From the NCBI GenBank assembly GCA_010645155.1, contig CM021317.1, positions 13,836,781 through 13,900,780 of the forward strand: 64,000 bases of DNA. The letters are read 5' to 3'. The notes beneath the pieces are model-generated. The model saw only the letters and a program-made list of their open reading frames with translations. It ran no database searches and was not told the origin of the DNA. This DNA comes from Tigriopus japonicus. Its lineage: Eukaryota > Arthropoda > Copepoda > Harpacticoida > Harpacticidae. The position numbers were made by a program, and so were the translations under genes. Below are positions 11,671 through 23,349 of this stretch, in pieces. Numbering within the stretch: the stretch's first letter is position 1; the number at the start of each line of letters is the position of its first letter.

Positions 11671-14600
11671 GTAAGGCATTCTATTGTACTTTTTAGCTTC
11701 AAAGGCACAAACCTACGTAGGTTGATAGAGGCCGGATTTTTTTTCTTCTTTACATAAAATTGTTACGGCCATTGTAATGAAAAAGGTGTCGTTTTCAATT
11801 CTGTGAAAAGTATGCACCTATTCTCCACTTTCGATATCTTTTTCAAACAAGTCTAGATTTGTGGCCACGTTAAAGCTTGGGCTCTAAAACCCATGACCCG
11901 TACCTTTTGAGTACACCTACGTTTGTTAGCTTACACAGATGTGACATGGAGTCTTCAGAATAGACCCAAAGGTGAAATTTGCTCGTTTTTTAAACATCCA
12001 CGTGCCGCTTTTTTCTTGATCGTGATGTTCGCTCTCAGATTTGTCACGCGGGAGAAATCTTTTTTAATTGCGTAATTTGCAGAAGGAAATCATAATTGTG
12101 CCTCAATGAGCCGAAAATGAGGTAAAGACATTTTGATGAGTGTGAGAATGAAGCCTGTTATTTCCAGGACTATATGGGATATGTCTCAATTTCAAGTATC
12201 CGCTGATATTGGCAGTGCTCATTAGTCTCCTGACTAATATTAGTACATAAAAACTATGTTCCGACGACACAGCAAAATTTCGGCAGACGTTTAAAGATTG
12301 TTTTCGTGGCACAACTGGGTTACACTGGCAAAACAAAGCCAAAGAATGCTTTAAAAGTGGGTGAAAATTGTACTTGCCACCCATTTTCGGTTGCCTCTTA
12401 CTAAATTTGGTATCAGTATAAGCGGAAAAGGGAGCAATAAATCAAAACCCAAAAGCGATGTTGCCTGCAAATAAATCATAAACTCTGGAGCGGCACTAGT
12501 TTGAAATAATTTTGGTGGGGTAAAAAATTTGGGTCGTATTAATGCCCAGTGATCACGAGGAAGTAACGCCCAAATCCAGCCAGATCACAGAATGAATTAT
12601 AATGCCTTTGTTCCGTATTGAAGAAGATCATTTGAGGCTCGATAGGTCGTCAAATTCAGATCCTTACTAGAAAAAAATGACAATCATTATCATACCCAAT
12701 ATTTTTGTCTTCCTGGCACATCAACAAGATACAAATCCTGTTAAATAAAATAATCTCGAGTTGAGACTCGATTTACTGACCAATTTGCGAATAAACATGT
12801 CACAACTAGTGAAAAATATAATAGTTTTACAAAATGAAATGAATCGGCTGAATTGCTCGTATATTACGGAAGAGACCCTCTTGAAGGTTTGAGAATACAT
12901 TATTTTATGTCCATTGGAGATTGGATTTCATACGGCTGTCAGAACTTTGAATTGGCTTTTTGAATCCGTCGTCCCCATAGCAAATTTGGGAGTCTTTCAT
13001 TCCCGGTTTGGTTCGCCGAGCTCATCGGTCAAGTTGAAGAATTGTCATCTTATTTTCGCCTGAAGCCCCAAGGACCCAAAGCTCGGAGCAAATTTCGCGC
13101 CATGACCTTTAACGCTAAACGTGCTTGGCCATAAGCAAATGCAAAACCCCTGTCAATCATGGGAACACTGGTGAGAACCTCGTGAGTTTCTGAACTGAAG
13201 CCAATGTAGGAAAACGAGCACGTCTTTTTGAGTGATTCGATGAACCTCAAGAGGCGTGGTGAAGTTCAAGATTTGAAGACAATTAGTACAAACCAACAAA
13301 CTCCTGGCGATACAAGTGGTCTTGAAAATTGGGAATCTTAATTAGTTAAGGGCAATTCCCAACGAGTTCTCGGAGAGGACCTCCCTGGATAATCAAGTAG
13401 GTTCAAACAAGCAATAACTCGGGAGGTAATTGGAAATTCATGAATATTCACAAGCCCACACGCACAAACGACAGATCTTCCATTTCATGATCATTTCATA
13501 TTTGGCCTTGATAATTCTTCAATCAGTCTTCAAAGCACGAAATTCATGTCTTTGACTTGTTTGTCCTGAAGGTGGGCTCTCAAAACGCTCTCAAAATCAG
13601 TTGAGGTAGTCTTGAATCAAAATTATCGCCATTAGATAAATTTGTTCCTAGTGCCTTGACCAATCACTGGAATTAGGCAAGGGCAGTCATAAAGTCACCT
13701 GAAGGTCGTGTGAACAGTGAAAATATCCCAAATGAACCCATAATTAGCCTTTGGCTAAATTTGCGAGGTCTGAACAATGATTTAATGAATAGGGTACGCC
13801 TTTTGTTCTTTTTTCCAAGATGAATAAGTGACTGATAATTGTGGCTACTCCTTTTTGTGATCAAAGTTTGATGTTGTGGGACTCTGAATATTTTTCATTA
13901 AATTGTTGGGCTTTTTGTGTTGTTGGTTCTAGTACCATTTGTTTGCAGAAAAGAGGAGGCAACACTCAATATGATCCGGATTCTTAGATTTGTTGCTTGC
14001 AAAGGGAAATTTGCCCAAAAATACTTCAACTCTAAAATTCAGCCTCTTTCTTATCACTGGCTCAGTGGTCTAGGGGTATGATTCGCGCTTCGGGTGCGCG
14101 AGGTCCCGGGTTCAAATCCCGGCTGAGCCCAGCTGTAACTTTTTGTTTTACTTTATGCTTTTTCATATTTATTTTTTAGGTCATGAATGCATCAAGAAAG
14201 TGAATAACAATTTTGCAGTGGAAGACGTTGAACCTAAAAAATTCCATAGAACGTCATCCCTTCAAAGCTTCTCAACGACAGGTAAGAATAATTTTCTTTG
14301 CAGTACAGCATTCGAAAAGGAATTTGGTCAAGTTAATTATAAAATGACGAGACTATCAACCTCCACATCAGTCGTTAATGTGGATAGGTTGATTTTTGAT
14401 TAAGACAGCTTTTTAAAAGCTTTGTCTGTTGAGAACAGGAAGTCGCTTGGCCAACAATAGCACGCAGCGCCATCTCTGTTGTAACAGGAAAAGCTCGCGC
14501 TAGATTTCATAAAAGCTCACCCAACCTCGAAATTTTTGTACTTTTCTTGTTGTTGTTGATGCATTGGTTTTACATTCTTCATGCAAATTTGTGCTATTTT

Positions 14601-17600
14601 GTTCTACAGGTGTAGTAAAAACCTATATTTTTACAAACTCTACAAGATTGGTGGGAGAACATGTGACTATTCCAATCACAAGTTTATTCTTTAACACGTC
14701 TAAATTTAAAGAAGCAAATACGAAAAAGAGTTTATTTTTTTTGCGCTTTATTTTTCCTCTTATGGCTTGATTTAGGCTGTCTCGAAGAATCCTAGATTGG
14801 TGTTGAAGGCTTGATGTGATTAGCCTTGGTCACTTGAGGTAAAGAGTAGGGCTCGCAAAAAGTTGCTTTTTGCAACTTGCGCCAAAAGATGCAACTTTTG
14901 ACCATTTTTGTTAAATTCAACAACTCTTCCATTATTTTGTATTGATCTCTTAAATCCTGCGCAAAATTGTTGAAAGACATATACTTGGCCACACTTGACA
15001 TTTTCAGGGTTGTTGAAATTCGAGTCCCAAAAACTTAAATAGTAAATTGTGACAAAAGGAGACTAAGAAGTTAACTAGGGGGTAAGATTATCCCAAAAGT
15101 ACAGGTTTGTACCTAACACTTTGTTTTTGTTGTGCAATGCATCAGAGCAATATTAGACCTTTTAATGGGCGCTAAAAGTAAGGATGTTTTTGAAAGCACA
15201 ATGTGCATACCTTGAGTGGGTTACTTGAAGCAAAAAATGTATCAATTTCAAAAATATATTGCCTCAGTAACCCTGAAACTGTTTTCTTCAATTGGTATTT
15301 GGCCAATTTAATCACGAACATAATGTGTCACGAATGACTTTCGATGTGACATTCAACTGCAATTTGTGACAACAGTCTATGTCAAAAAGTGACTTTTTAG
15401 TAATGATGGACCGAAAGGGCTCCTAATCAAAACCGAAAGTTTCGGCCGAAAGAGGGCTTAACTGAAACCGAAACCGAAAGCAGCTGACCGCAAAATTGTA
15501 TAAGTGCAAAATACACCTTAAAAATCAAATTGCTCATGTGTTCGATGTTGAGTAGTCGCAAATTTTGAAAGATCGGGAAACTTGAATTTCAGTGGTTTTT
15601 GGACAAATATTTTTTAGATTTTATTGTCAAAGGCCATCCTTTATAGTGCATGTCTGCCTTCGGTTTCGGTAGGCATAAACGAAACCGAAACCGAAATTTC
15701 AGCCGTAATTTCGGCCGAAAGCGCTTTCGGTCCATCACCACTTTTAGGCTAGAAAATGTAACTTTTTAGGCCAGAAAATGTAACTTTTTAGGCTAGATAA
15801 TGTTACTTTTTAGGCCAGAAAATGTAACTTTTTAGGCTAGATTATGTTACTTTTTAGGCCAGAAAATGTAACTTTTTAGGCCAGAAAATGTAACTTTTTA
15901 GGCCAGAAAATGTAACTTTTTAGGCCAGAAAATGTAACTTTTTAGGCCAGAAAATGTAACTTTTTAGGCCAGAAAATGTAACTTTTTAGACCAGAAAATG
16001 TAATTTTTTAGGCCAGAAAATTACTTTTATATCCTTCACCAAATTAACTTTTCACCAAGAATACTATTAACAATTTGATCCGTTACGCTCCTATGAATTC
16101 TTGATAAATCTAATCCTATATATTTTTCGTACCTGGTCAGTCTTAAAAGCTAATTTGTCTCAACAGAAACCTTTGGAGTAGAATCGAGCTCAAGTAATGC
16201 TGGACCATACGAAAAAATCTTTTCCCATAACTTCCCTCCCTTATCTTGTTTTAAATGCTAAAAAATAATATAAAGTGATTGTTGACGCATTTCCTGGAAC
16301 TTTCAGGTTCCTTTGCTTACACAAACATCGAAACTCGTTCAAAAACGGTTTCGCTACTTTGAAACATTTTGTGACAAGTGTTTGTCGGTATAACTCATAC
16401 CATAAAAACGATTACTGTTTTGTTAGCCAAGCAAACATTAAATCAGATTCTAAAAAGGCCCCTTCGTCGTACATCTACATTTTCGATTAAGAGGAATACT
16501 ACAAGTTTTGGGCTATTAGCGTGAATTGTCCCACCACACGGTCCCATTTATATTTGTGGCACTGGGAAAAAACTATTTACTGAATTTCAAAAAGTTCATC
16601 CATATTTGTAGACGGGTGGTTTTATCTGGAATGGGAATAATTTAAACAAATTATCTGCCTCTCATCATGCACTCTCACGTGGCCCAAATAAATCCTGGCT
16701 TTCCAGCAAGTGAAAATTTAAGAAAAAATGAGCATTTTCCATTTTCTTAAGCATTGAAATAATTATAATTATAATAATTATATAACAATATTTTGTTTGC
16801 GGTTTCAGAAATGATAATCAACCGTCACTCCAAATGGATCCAGAGTGTGATGTGGATATTAAATAAATATAGCGCTACTTTTTAATCAGCCAAATCTTTT
16901 TGTGTTGTTTAAATGTTTAATCTGTTATTGGATTTTGCAAGGTACTTAGGTCTTAAAAAAGGTAACTTCTCATCAAATCAAAACATAAAGGGATTTTCAT
17001 TGTGTTTAAAGCTTCTAGTCATTGACTGCGACGAATGTAACTTACGATCATGTCAATTTTGACCCAAAAAGTAATTGTGCCGTTATATTTTCATCGTAAT
17101 AACAAGACACTGAGTATACTCAGTGAGTATACTTCCGTGAGATATCCCAGGTTCAGTCATTCTCAATCTAGTCAATCTATCCAATAAATATATTAGGTCT
17201 AATCTATTTATGCACTTCTAAAAGGGGGAGCAATGAATGAAAAATCTTGAAGAGTCAGTTTCATTGAGTTCAGGTCAGATTTTAATGAAAAGAGCGATGT
17301 GGTTCCCTTTCTTACTTTTGAGACCCCCTTGGTACTTTTTTTGACCAAAAAATACTCCGGGGCCTTCTGTTGAGTTTACAACCCTGGAAATACATTCAAC
17401 TTGAGACTAGATCATGCAATCTGATCATTATGGTTCTACATTTGACATTTGTCTTTTTTAACTTGCACGTTTCGTCTGATCAAGATTGTTTTGGGAATAT
17501 GCAAGGTGACATCCTTTGCAATGCTTTGCTTCAACCGTAGTCCAATTGATATAACTAATTGTTAATTGGCGAATCAACGAATTGAGCATAGAATAGCTAA

Positions 17601-20600
17601 CGCCATGTCAGACCGTAAGCATAAACAAGTCATCACTTTATTTCCCTGGTGAAATCACATTTTAATTGCCCTGCTCCTGAGGAAGCCCACCATAAAGAGA
17701 AGGCAAGCATAGAACCTTTTGAACTTCTTAAATGTTTCAGACCTTCTGAAACGGGCCAAATGATTTGCGCACTAACTATAATCGACAAGTATATGACAAA
17801 AGCCAAATTGATCCAAGCAAATATAGTAGTACACACATGGTGGTCCCAATGACATTTTTGCTTTGCAATTGATTTTCCTTCTCAGACCTATTGTTCGCAT
17901 TAACCCATTAAGGTTTAATGTGAGCTTAAGAAATTCCTTTCAGGGCAAGAAAGCCACGGCCTCATGTTTTACTTTCGCTCAATTTTGCCGGATCCACGGT
18001 AATCGGGAGCGTTGTGAGGCCTTTACAGACCACCTACCCTCTCGATACAAGCATCGCATTTAAAAACTTCATCAATTTAGACTCCGTATAGCGTTATTGT
18101 GGTTCAGGTCCTCTAGGATGGGTTGATGTGTTCGTTGTGTTAAGGTATCAGGTAGAAGTCGTCGATTTCCTCCATCCCATCCATTTCTGCACATCCGCTC
18201 TCCGGGAAAATGCAAACTTTAATGACGCTATTAGAAACATCAAGCGGGCATTGCCAGGCAATTGTACGGTGAAGATCGAGGAGTAGTTCGCTTGTACTGT
18301 GGATAGAGGACCCACTTGAGTGTGTAGAGACAGGAACCTCTCACCACAGGACGCGAACTTCAGCTGACGCGTAGCCCAATGAGGCCCTTAAAACGGTGCG
18401 GCTCTGCAGTGAATTTAAAATAAATTGCCAAAAAACGATAGAAATAGGTGTTTGATAGCAAACATCGCTTCAGAACATTGTTGCAGCATTAGATAGCGCT
18501 CCTTTTCCTACCATTCATTTTTTATAATGCTGCTTTCTGTTCTCGGGAATTTGTCAAAACTGAGCTCCTTCAGACCAATATCTCGCACAAAATGGAGAAT
18601 GGATCTCGAATAAATGCAAATGTAACTTAAATATAATAATACCAACTTCAGACAACGAGTTCAGTTATACTTCGATCAAGTTTCATGAAGATTGGGCGTC
18701 TTTTTAGAAAACTGTGGCCATGTTATTAACAGTGAAACTCACAGCCACAGTATCCACACTCTTCCCCATAAAAACATCATTTTTAGTCAGCATTTTATCG
18801 TCTGAAATCCTTGAAATCCATTAGATGCCAAATATCAACATTTTGATCAGCCAAACCGAGAGGAAGCACGAGATTAAACAATTTTTTTGTCAACTAATAG
18901 TTGAGTTGTTGATGATTCCCTCACACTGATTATTCATGCAGAATGCAGTGAAGAACAGATCACTCTCATGGAGCACTGTATTCTTCGCTGTGATGGTGTT
19001 GTTTGGTACTTATAATCTGAAACCATTGGTATTTCAGGATAAGTTGATTAGGGTTGATAATGAGTGGTGAACGTGATTTACCCAAGAGTGGGTTGCATTT
19101 AATTATCTCTAAGAGACAGAAACACAAACTAGAATGATGTCTAGACAATTTGTTCACTGATTTAGTATAAAATATTGAATATTGAGTCCATAACACTTCC
19201 CTATCGTTCACTCCAGAGGGCCTCATTGGGCTCTCAAAAACAACAACAAACAGTCTGTAAGTATATCCATGGTAGAGAGAACTGTTCGTTCATTTGAACC
19301 ACAGACCCTGCTTCCCAAGATACGCCATCACATGAGTAGGATGGTTTTGAGCGTCAACTTGAGTATTATGATTTTTAAAGAAGCGCTAGTTCTTTGACAA
19401 AAAATGGCCCTCTAGGTGCTCATATTTACTAGAGCCACTTGAATGAAAAGAGTATGGGTATGAAATATGAAATTGATTGGTCCCACTTTGAACCATGGGT
19501 CTCCACGTAATTGGAGAGTGGAAAGGACAGAGCCTTGCTGAAAAGGTCAAAACTATCTTGGAATGTGTTACTTGAGGTATGATGTGTTGATAGACTGGGA
19601 CCAAAACTGTCATGTGCACACCCTTTTATTACAGTGGCCCAGAACCTGAAAAATATATCAACTTTTTTGACACGCTCTATGTTGGGATAAACATTAAGAA
19701 GAGGTGCTTTGTGAACAATTGAATGCAGATAAAGTAATGACGCATACATCACTAGCAATAATAAATGACTTGAACAGTCAACAAATTTGATAACCTTTGC
19801 TCTACTAGTATCCATTGTGACTTTCACCTCCAAACTTCTAAGATGAGCGTAGAAAAAATGAAAAGAAATGCCAAACAAAGAGCCTGTTTAAGCATTCTAG
19901 TAAGTGATCTATTTAATTGAAATGGCCACGAAACATAATGTTGGTAAAAATTAACAAAAAACCTGTTTTCCAGGCTTAATTTTGTACTTGGGCAGTTTTT
20001 ACAACAAAATGATATTGATTTTTTAGTCCAAAAAGTACATTTGTCTTATCTCTTTGTACTTAAAACGTGTCTATGACATTTTAGGCTGGATCTTATTAGT
20101 GCAATAAAAATATTCTTTTGTTAGGTCTGAAAACATAATGCAAACTTACTCACTCCTCTTATGATACTTTTTAATGTATTTTTGCCCTTTTCTTCACAAA
20201 AAAAACTGTTTGAGTCCTCCAGGTTATTCTTTGAGAATGTATCAAAGTGTGGTAAATCGAATCAAATGGGGTGGCAAACATATTTCAAGAAACAAACCTC
20301 TGATTTGTGAACACAGATATATGCTTGGATTTCAACATATTTTACAGTTTTTTGCATCTTGTGCAGAGTTTTTTAATATAATATTTTTTTTAATGAGAAT
20401 TTCGTTTTTCTTTGGTTATGGGCACGCCTTAACAAATGGATTGTTTGGCCAAAAAACTTTAAAACAGAAGTATTTCGTTGTCGTGACACTTTGCATTCAG
20501 CACCAAAAGCTATTGTTAAGCTTAAAAAAGTACCAATCGACGTTCGAAAAAAATTACAGTTTGACAGTCATTTGATTGCACAAAATTCTGTTTTATCCAT

Positions 20601-21531
20601 ATTTTTGATAGCACCATCACCTCAATACCAAATTATCTTGGGCAATGGTTTGGCTACCCTCGTACATACCTTGGAGGGTGGGTCTCTTGTAGCGACTATT
20701 CTGTGATGGGCACCTGAGTGAAGAACATATAGCGCGCACGTAGCTCGTAGAAGCCGCGTTCCGAACGCCCTCTTCCACATTTTTGGCATGAGAAAAAGAA
20801 GACATCAAAGTCTGCCAAAGGAGAAGACGAACCGAACACGAAGAAGATAACCAAAGAACGAGGAAGCAGTTGGTTTGTGGAGAGCGTACCGTGCACATGC
20901 CGTATGTATTCGGCTCCCTACGATTACTCTCTGGCTTCATCCACATCACAACACATATAGTAATCGAACCGTCCGTCGTTCTACTCATCCCATCGTCTTT
21001 ATCATCATCATCGGAACTTCCAGTGGTCGCTTTCTGCCGACAAGCAAGTAGTGTTTAGAGTGAAGTGTTTGCCAGTGATAAACAACACCACTACTCGCCT
21101 TCTCTCCATACGGAAAGTAGTGTTGTTCGTATATGAGAACCTGTGTACGTTCCAAGTTTTCCTGAGAAGACACGGGTATTTGGAATTTTTCCAATCAGAC
21201 CTAACGTGCTTGTGGTTTTTCATTGGCAGAGGGCGTTCTTATCTCTCATAGACACTTCCGAGCTCAACGTGTCCGAGAATTAGCATTGCAAAATGTTAGT
21301 GACCAATATTCACCTTGGGAACGGAAAGATCTAATGGTCAAGGTTTTAACGCTTTTATGTACGGGATTGTCGAGCGAACAAGGAGGAACGGAGTATGTTT
21401 TCTCAATTTTCATTGCCATTCTCAGTGAGGCCATGAATGAATTGAACATAAATGAACAGGAAAGAAAAAAAAAACACCACCACGAGCGGGCAAAGAAGAA
21501 AGTGGCCCATTGTGGTGGTCAGCCCAAATGA
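11169..21531 (+). CDS. Gene A: uncharacterised 301-residue protein, three coding exons
   Basis: Coding parts are 11169-11670, 14180-14281 and 21230-21531. The summed length of 906 bases is exactly 301 codons plus TGA. Junctions are consensus: AAAT/GTAAGG to TTTTTTAG/G, then ACAG/GTAAGA to TTGGCAG/A. Both introns are phase 1, and each acceptor restores the open frame. The protein has a Ser-rich N-terminus, a charged Gln/Glu/Arg-rich helical stretch (about 32-60) that may form a coiled coil, a basic cluster RGRKIVRKKKRK (153-164) like a nuclear localisation signal, and a Cys cluster CIKCHEC (165-171) that spans the first junction. The C-terminal exon holds a hydrophobic helix-like segment (about 236-272) and a Lys/His-rich tail. 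I see no signal peptide or sure membrane helix and do not recognise the family. A DNA- or RNA-associated nuclear role would be a guess from composition only. Intron 1 carries a tRNA gene and intron 2 carries repeats. Confidence 0.75.
11671..14058 (+). other. Gene A intron 1, part before the tRNA gene
   Basis: No exon or mobile element was recognised. Small minus-strand frames (12103-12384, 13050-13250, 13673-13864) have no supporting motif. Confidence 0.5.
14059..14130 (+). tRNA. tRNA-Pro, anticodon CGG
   Basis: The 72-base sequence folds as a canonical cloverleaf. A perfect 7-bp acceptor stem joins GGCTCAG (14059-14065) to CTGAGCC (14123-14129), with discriminator C at 14130. The anticodon stem CGCGC/GCGCG closes the loop TTCGGGT with anticodon CGG at 14091-14093, reading Pro codon CCG. 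The T arm is CCGGG/CCCGG. The internal A box (TGGTCTAGGGG) and B box (GGTTCAAATCC, 14109-14119) are intact. No intron is present. A T-run at 14140-14144 ends transcription. The gene lies in sense orientation inside gene A intron 1, 49 bases from exon 2. Confidence 0.97.
14140..14144 (+). terminator. Pol III terminator of tRNA-Pro
   Basis: A run of five T residues ten bases after the tRNA 3' end is the usual RNA polymerase III stop. The same T-rich stretch merges into the pyrimidine tract of the gene A exon 2 acceptor. Confidence 0.8.
14180..14281 (+). CDS. Gene A coding exon 2 (residues 168-202)
   Basis: This 102-base exon lies between TTTATTTTTTAG and a perfect GTAAGA donor. Its first two bases complete Cys168 with the last base of exon 1, forming the CIKCHEC cluster. 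It encodes a mixed charged segment ending in Ser/Thr-rich sequence, and its last base begins the Glu202 codon. Confidence 0.75.
14610..14770 (+). other. Possible alternative terminal exon of gene A
   Basis: An acceptor (GTTCTACAG, ending 14609) is phase-compatible with the exon 2 donor and would give a different C-terminus of 53 residues, with the stop at 14768-14770. Coding quality is poor (Phe-rich end) and no polyadenylation signal lies close, so the exon at 21230 is preferred. Confidence 0.2.
15005..15188. repeat. Partial relative of the 46026-47294 palindromic element
   Basis: Starting with CAGGGTTGTTGAAATT, this stretch matches the reverse complement of 47294 down to about 47110. Shared blocks include GAGTCCCAAAAACTT, GACAAAAGGAGAC, AGCAATATTAG and AAAGTAAGGATGTTT. 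Similarity fades after about 15190. No matching second end was found, so this is a truncated copy. Confidence 0.75.
15401..15740. mobile_element. hAT-like MITE with GGACCGAAAG termini
   Basis: The left end TAATGATGGACCGAAAG (15401-15417) and the reverse complement of the right end, TGGTGATGGACCGAAAG (15724-15740), match at 15 of 17 bases. Subterminal blocks rich in CGAAACCGAAA are also mirrored. The flanks CTTTTTAG (15393-15400) and CTTTTAGG (15741-15748) look like an 8-bp duplication with one T lost. There is no coding content. It abuts the 22-bp tandem array, whose unit contains the same ACTTTTTAGG string. Confidence 0.75.
15746..16029. repeat. 22-bp tandem repeat, 13 units
   Basis: The unit is AGGCCAGAAAATGTAACTTTTT. 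Unit starts keep an exact 22-base register from 15746 to 16010, and the last unit is partial and diverged. In the first six units AGGCTAG and AGGCCAG types alternate, so a 44-base dimer existed before later units homogenised. Every unit carries a GTAA and a T-run followed by AG, resembling splice-site pieces, and the array lies in gene A intron 2. Confidence 0.97.
16030..21229 (+). other. Gene A intron 2, main part
   Basis: No further exon of gene A was recognised, though a short one could be missed. An AT-rich stretch lies at about 16756-16785. Around 20700-21060 the sequence has more CpG (for example GCGCGCACG) than its surroundings and could hold an alternative promoter or untranslated exon; I see no clear donor. 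The minus-strand frame 19429-19878 (149 codons) and the plus frame 20174-20575 show no recognisable motif. Confidence 0.45.
17108..17125. repeat. Perfect 18-bp palindrome
   Basis: CACTGAGTATACTCAGTG is its own reverse complement, and GAGTATAC is repeated directly after it. Its function is unknown; it may be a chance palindrome or a dimeric binding site. Confidence 0.6.
21230..21531 (+). CDS. Gene A terminal coding exon (residues 202-301)
   Basis: The exon follows TTTTTCATTGGCAG and begins with the two bases that complete Glu202. It encodes an Arg-rich start, a Leu/Ile-rich segment and a tail ending in KKKHHHERAKKK and GGQPK before TGA. AATAAA at 21556-21561 follows within 25 bases of the stop, supporting a true 3' end. 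Confidence 0.75.
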
Positions 21532-21555
21532 GAAACTTTAGATTGTAATTATGCA

Positions 21556-21561
21556 AATAAA
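21556..21561 (+). promoter_or_regulatory. Polyadenylation signal AATAAA of gene A
   Basis: Canonical hexamer 25 bases after the stop codon, followed by a TG-rich stretch (TTGATTGTGCGG). It implies a very short 3' UTR. Confidence 0.6.
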
Positions 21562-22219
21562 TCGATGAAAGGAACATTGATTGTGCGGCCTCACTGGCAT
21601 TTAAAGGGCCCTCAGCATTGATCTTCGTCAGTTAATGAATACATTGCCCTATCCTAGAAGATTCGAACTTTACTCTTTGAGCCATGCATACTTTATCATC
21701 AAGATCGATATGAAGCCAGATCACTGAGATCAGCAAAGACACAGATCAAAAGACAAGAAAGTTTGGACTGGTTTTGACTTTGAATTCTGAATTTGTTTGA
21801 ACGAATCTGTGCTAGAAGGAAGTTAACTGTTCAAGGTTTCTACAGAGACACATGGTTGGTTTGTTTTGTTCGTGGTTTTTCCGAGTAAACGAGCAAGATG
21901 ATTTGCATGGCGTAGATAGTATTTATTGGTGGGTGACTCCAAGCAAATGCATGCCACTGACCTTGGACACAAACTAACAGATACACTTTAATGAGAAAAA
22001 GATTACTTCTTCCTTCTCTGGCATTTTGAATGAAGCTTAGAATGAGGATTCTTCCCTCTCTCTCGCACGAGTAAAACCACAACCAATTTTCGGTGTTTGA
22101 GTGTAAAATACCCGTGTCTTCTTAGAATCGGATCTGATGTGAAATGGATTCGTCACAGTGTTTCGAGAATCACAATGGAAAGTTATGAAGATGTGTCAAG
22201 GGTTCAAAATCGATTGTGA

Positions 22220-22239
22220 TCTTCTTCTTCTTCTTCTTC
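22220..22239. repeat. (CTT)n microsatellite
   Basis: Six uninterrupted CTT/TTC triplets followed by further pyrimidines. Confidence 0.9.
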
Positions 22240-23349
22240 CTCCACCATCAAAGCATTCTTTGAGCAAACCCAGTGAATCAGTGAGTGAATCCAAGAAGAG
22301 GTGAAAGCTGACGAGTGGAATCTTGTGAAAATCTGAGAAAATAAGCATAATCTCAAAGTGATTCTCAGGAGTAATTGAATGGTTACGACAATGTGTCTTC
22401 CAGATCCAGTCTATGGGAACAATTGAGCGAAAGTAAGTGAACAACGACCGAAATGTCAATCGCTATCTTCATACATAAAATCGACCCAATCCTCATGCAT
22501 TTATGTAGACACACTTTTAAAGATTTTTCTTTCCGATAAAAGAAGCGGCGCTAATCAACATTCAGAAAGAGAGAAGGGGAAATCGGGGAAGAAGGATGAT
22601 GATTTTGACTGATTTTATGGCTCGTGTGAGCATATCAATGAACTTTGCCATAATTTATGGTCATGATTGGAAAAATGAAAGTGGTTCATGACTAGTGTGA
22701 ATTGATTATCAGTTAATGAAATAAGTACAGCAATCGGTAGGGTGCCCTATAACAACCGTGAGGGACTTTCTCGCGTAATTCCTATCGTAAAAACTGGACT
22801 TGAGTATGTGGTGATGAAATGGAGAATTTGGCAGAAAATGTGACCAACGGCATGGAGTTTCCTTATTAGCATTCCTGGGGTTGGATCAAAAAAGCCTCAA
22901 AGAATTCTTAGCACATGACGTGAAAAAAAAAATCCCGCTATTCACTCATTGCAAGCATGTCTTATGGTCGAATATGCTTATACGGGTGGAGGCATGTATT
23001 GCCAAATGAATTCTCGCACTCCATGCGACCAACTAAAACGAACACCATGCAAAAGTCCTCGAAATGGGGACCGATGAGCTCAAAGGTCTTCTTGTCAACT
23101 GACGAGTTTCCTGTGTCAGCTGTTGAGTTACCCAATAACGTACATGCAAGTCTTTGATAGGTTTTGGCAACGTTTTCACAATTGCCATCTCGGTTAGGTT
23201 TGCAAATTGATGGAAAGCGTAGGTGGATTCATTCATTGATCTTTCACAAAGTTATTTGCCAATTGTTTACGATATATACTGAGAAGTACTCAAAACTTAA
23301 GTGTTTGTTTGAAGACCAACAGGCTATTTCAATCCCATTCTGAAAAGTC

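Noticed and set aside
14847..15004. Possible hAT left end TAGGGCTCGCAAAAAG
   Set aside because: No matching right terminus and no octamer duplication were found, so the end may be truncated or accidental.
19429..19878. 149-codon minus-strand frame
   Set aside because: Hydrophobic and His/Ser patches without a family pattern; it sits inside gene A intron 2 with no promoter or splice context.
20174..20575. 133-codon plus-strand frame, briefly considered a transposase relic
   Set aside because: Phe/Lys-rich AT-driven composition; no catalytic motif seen.
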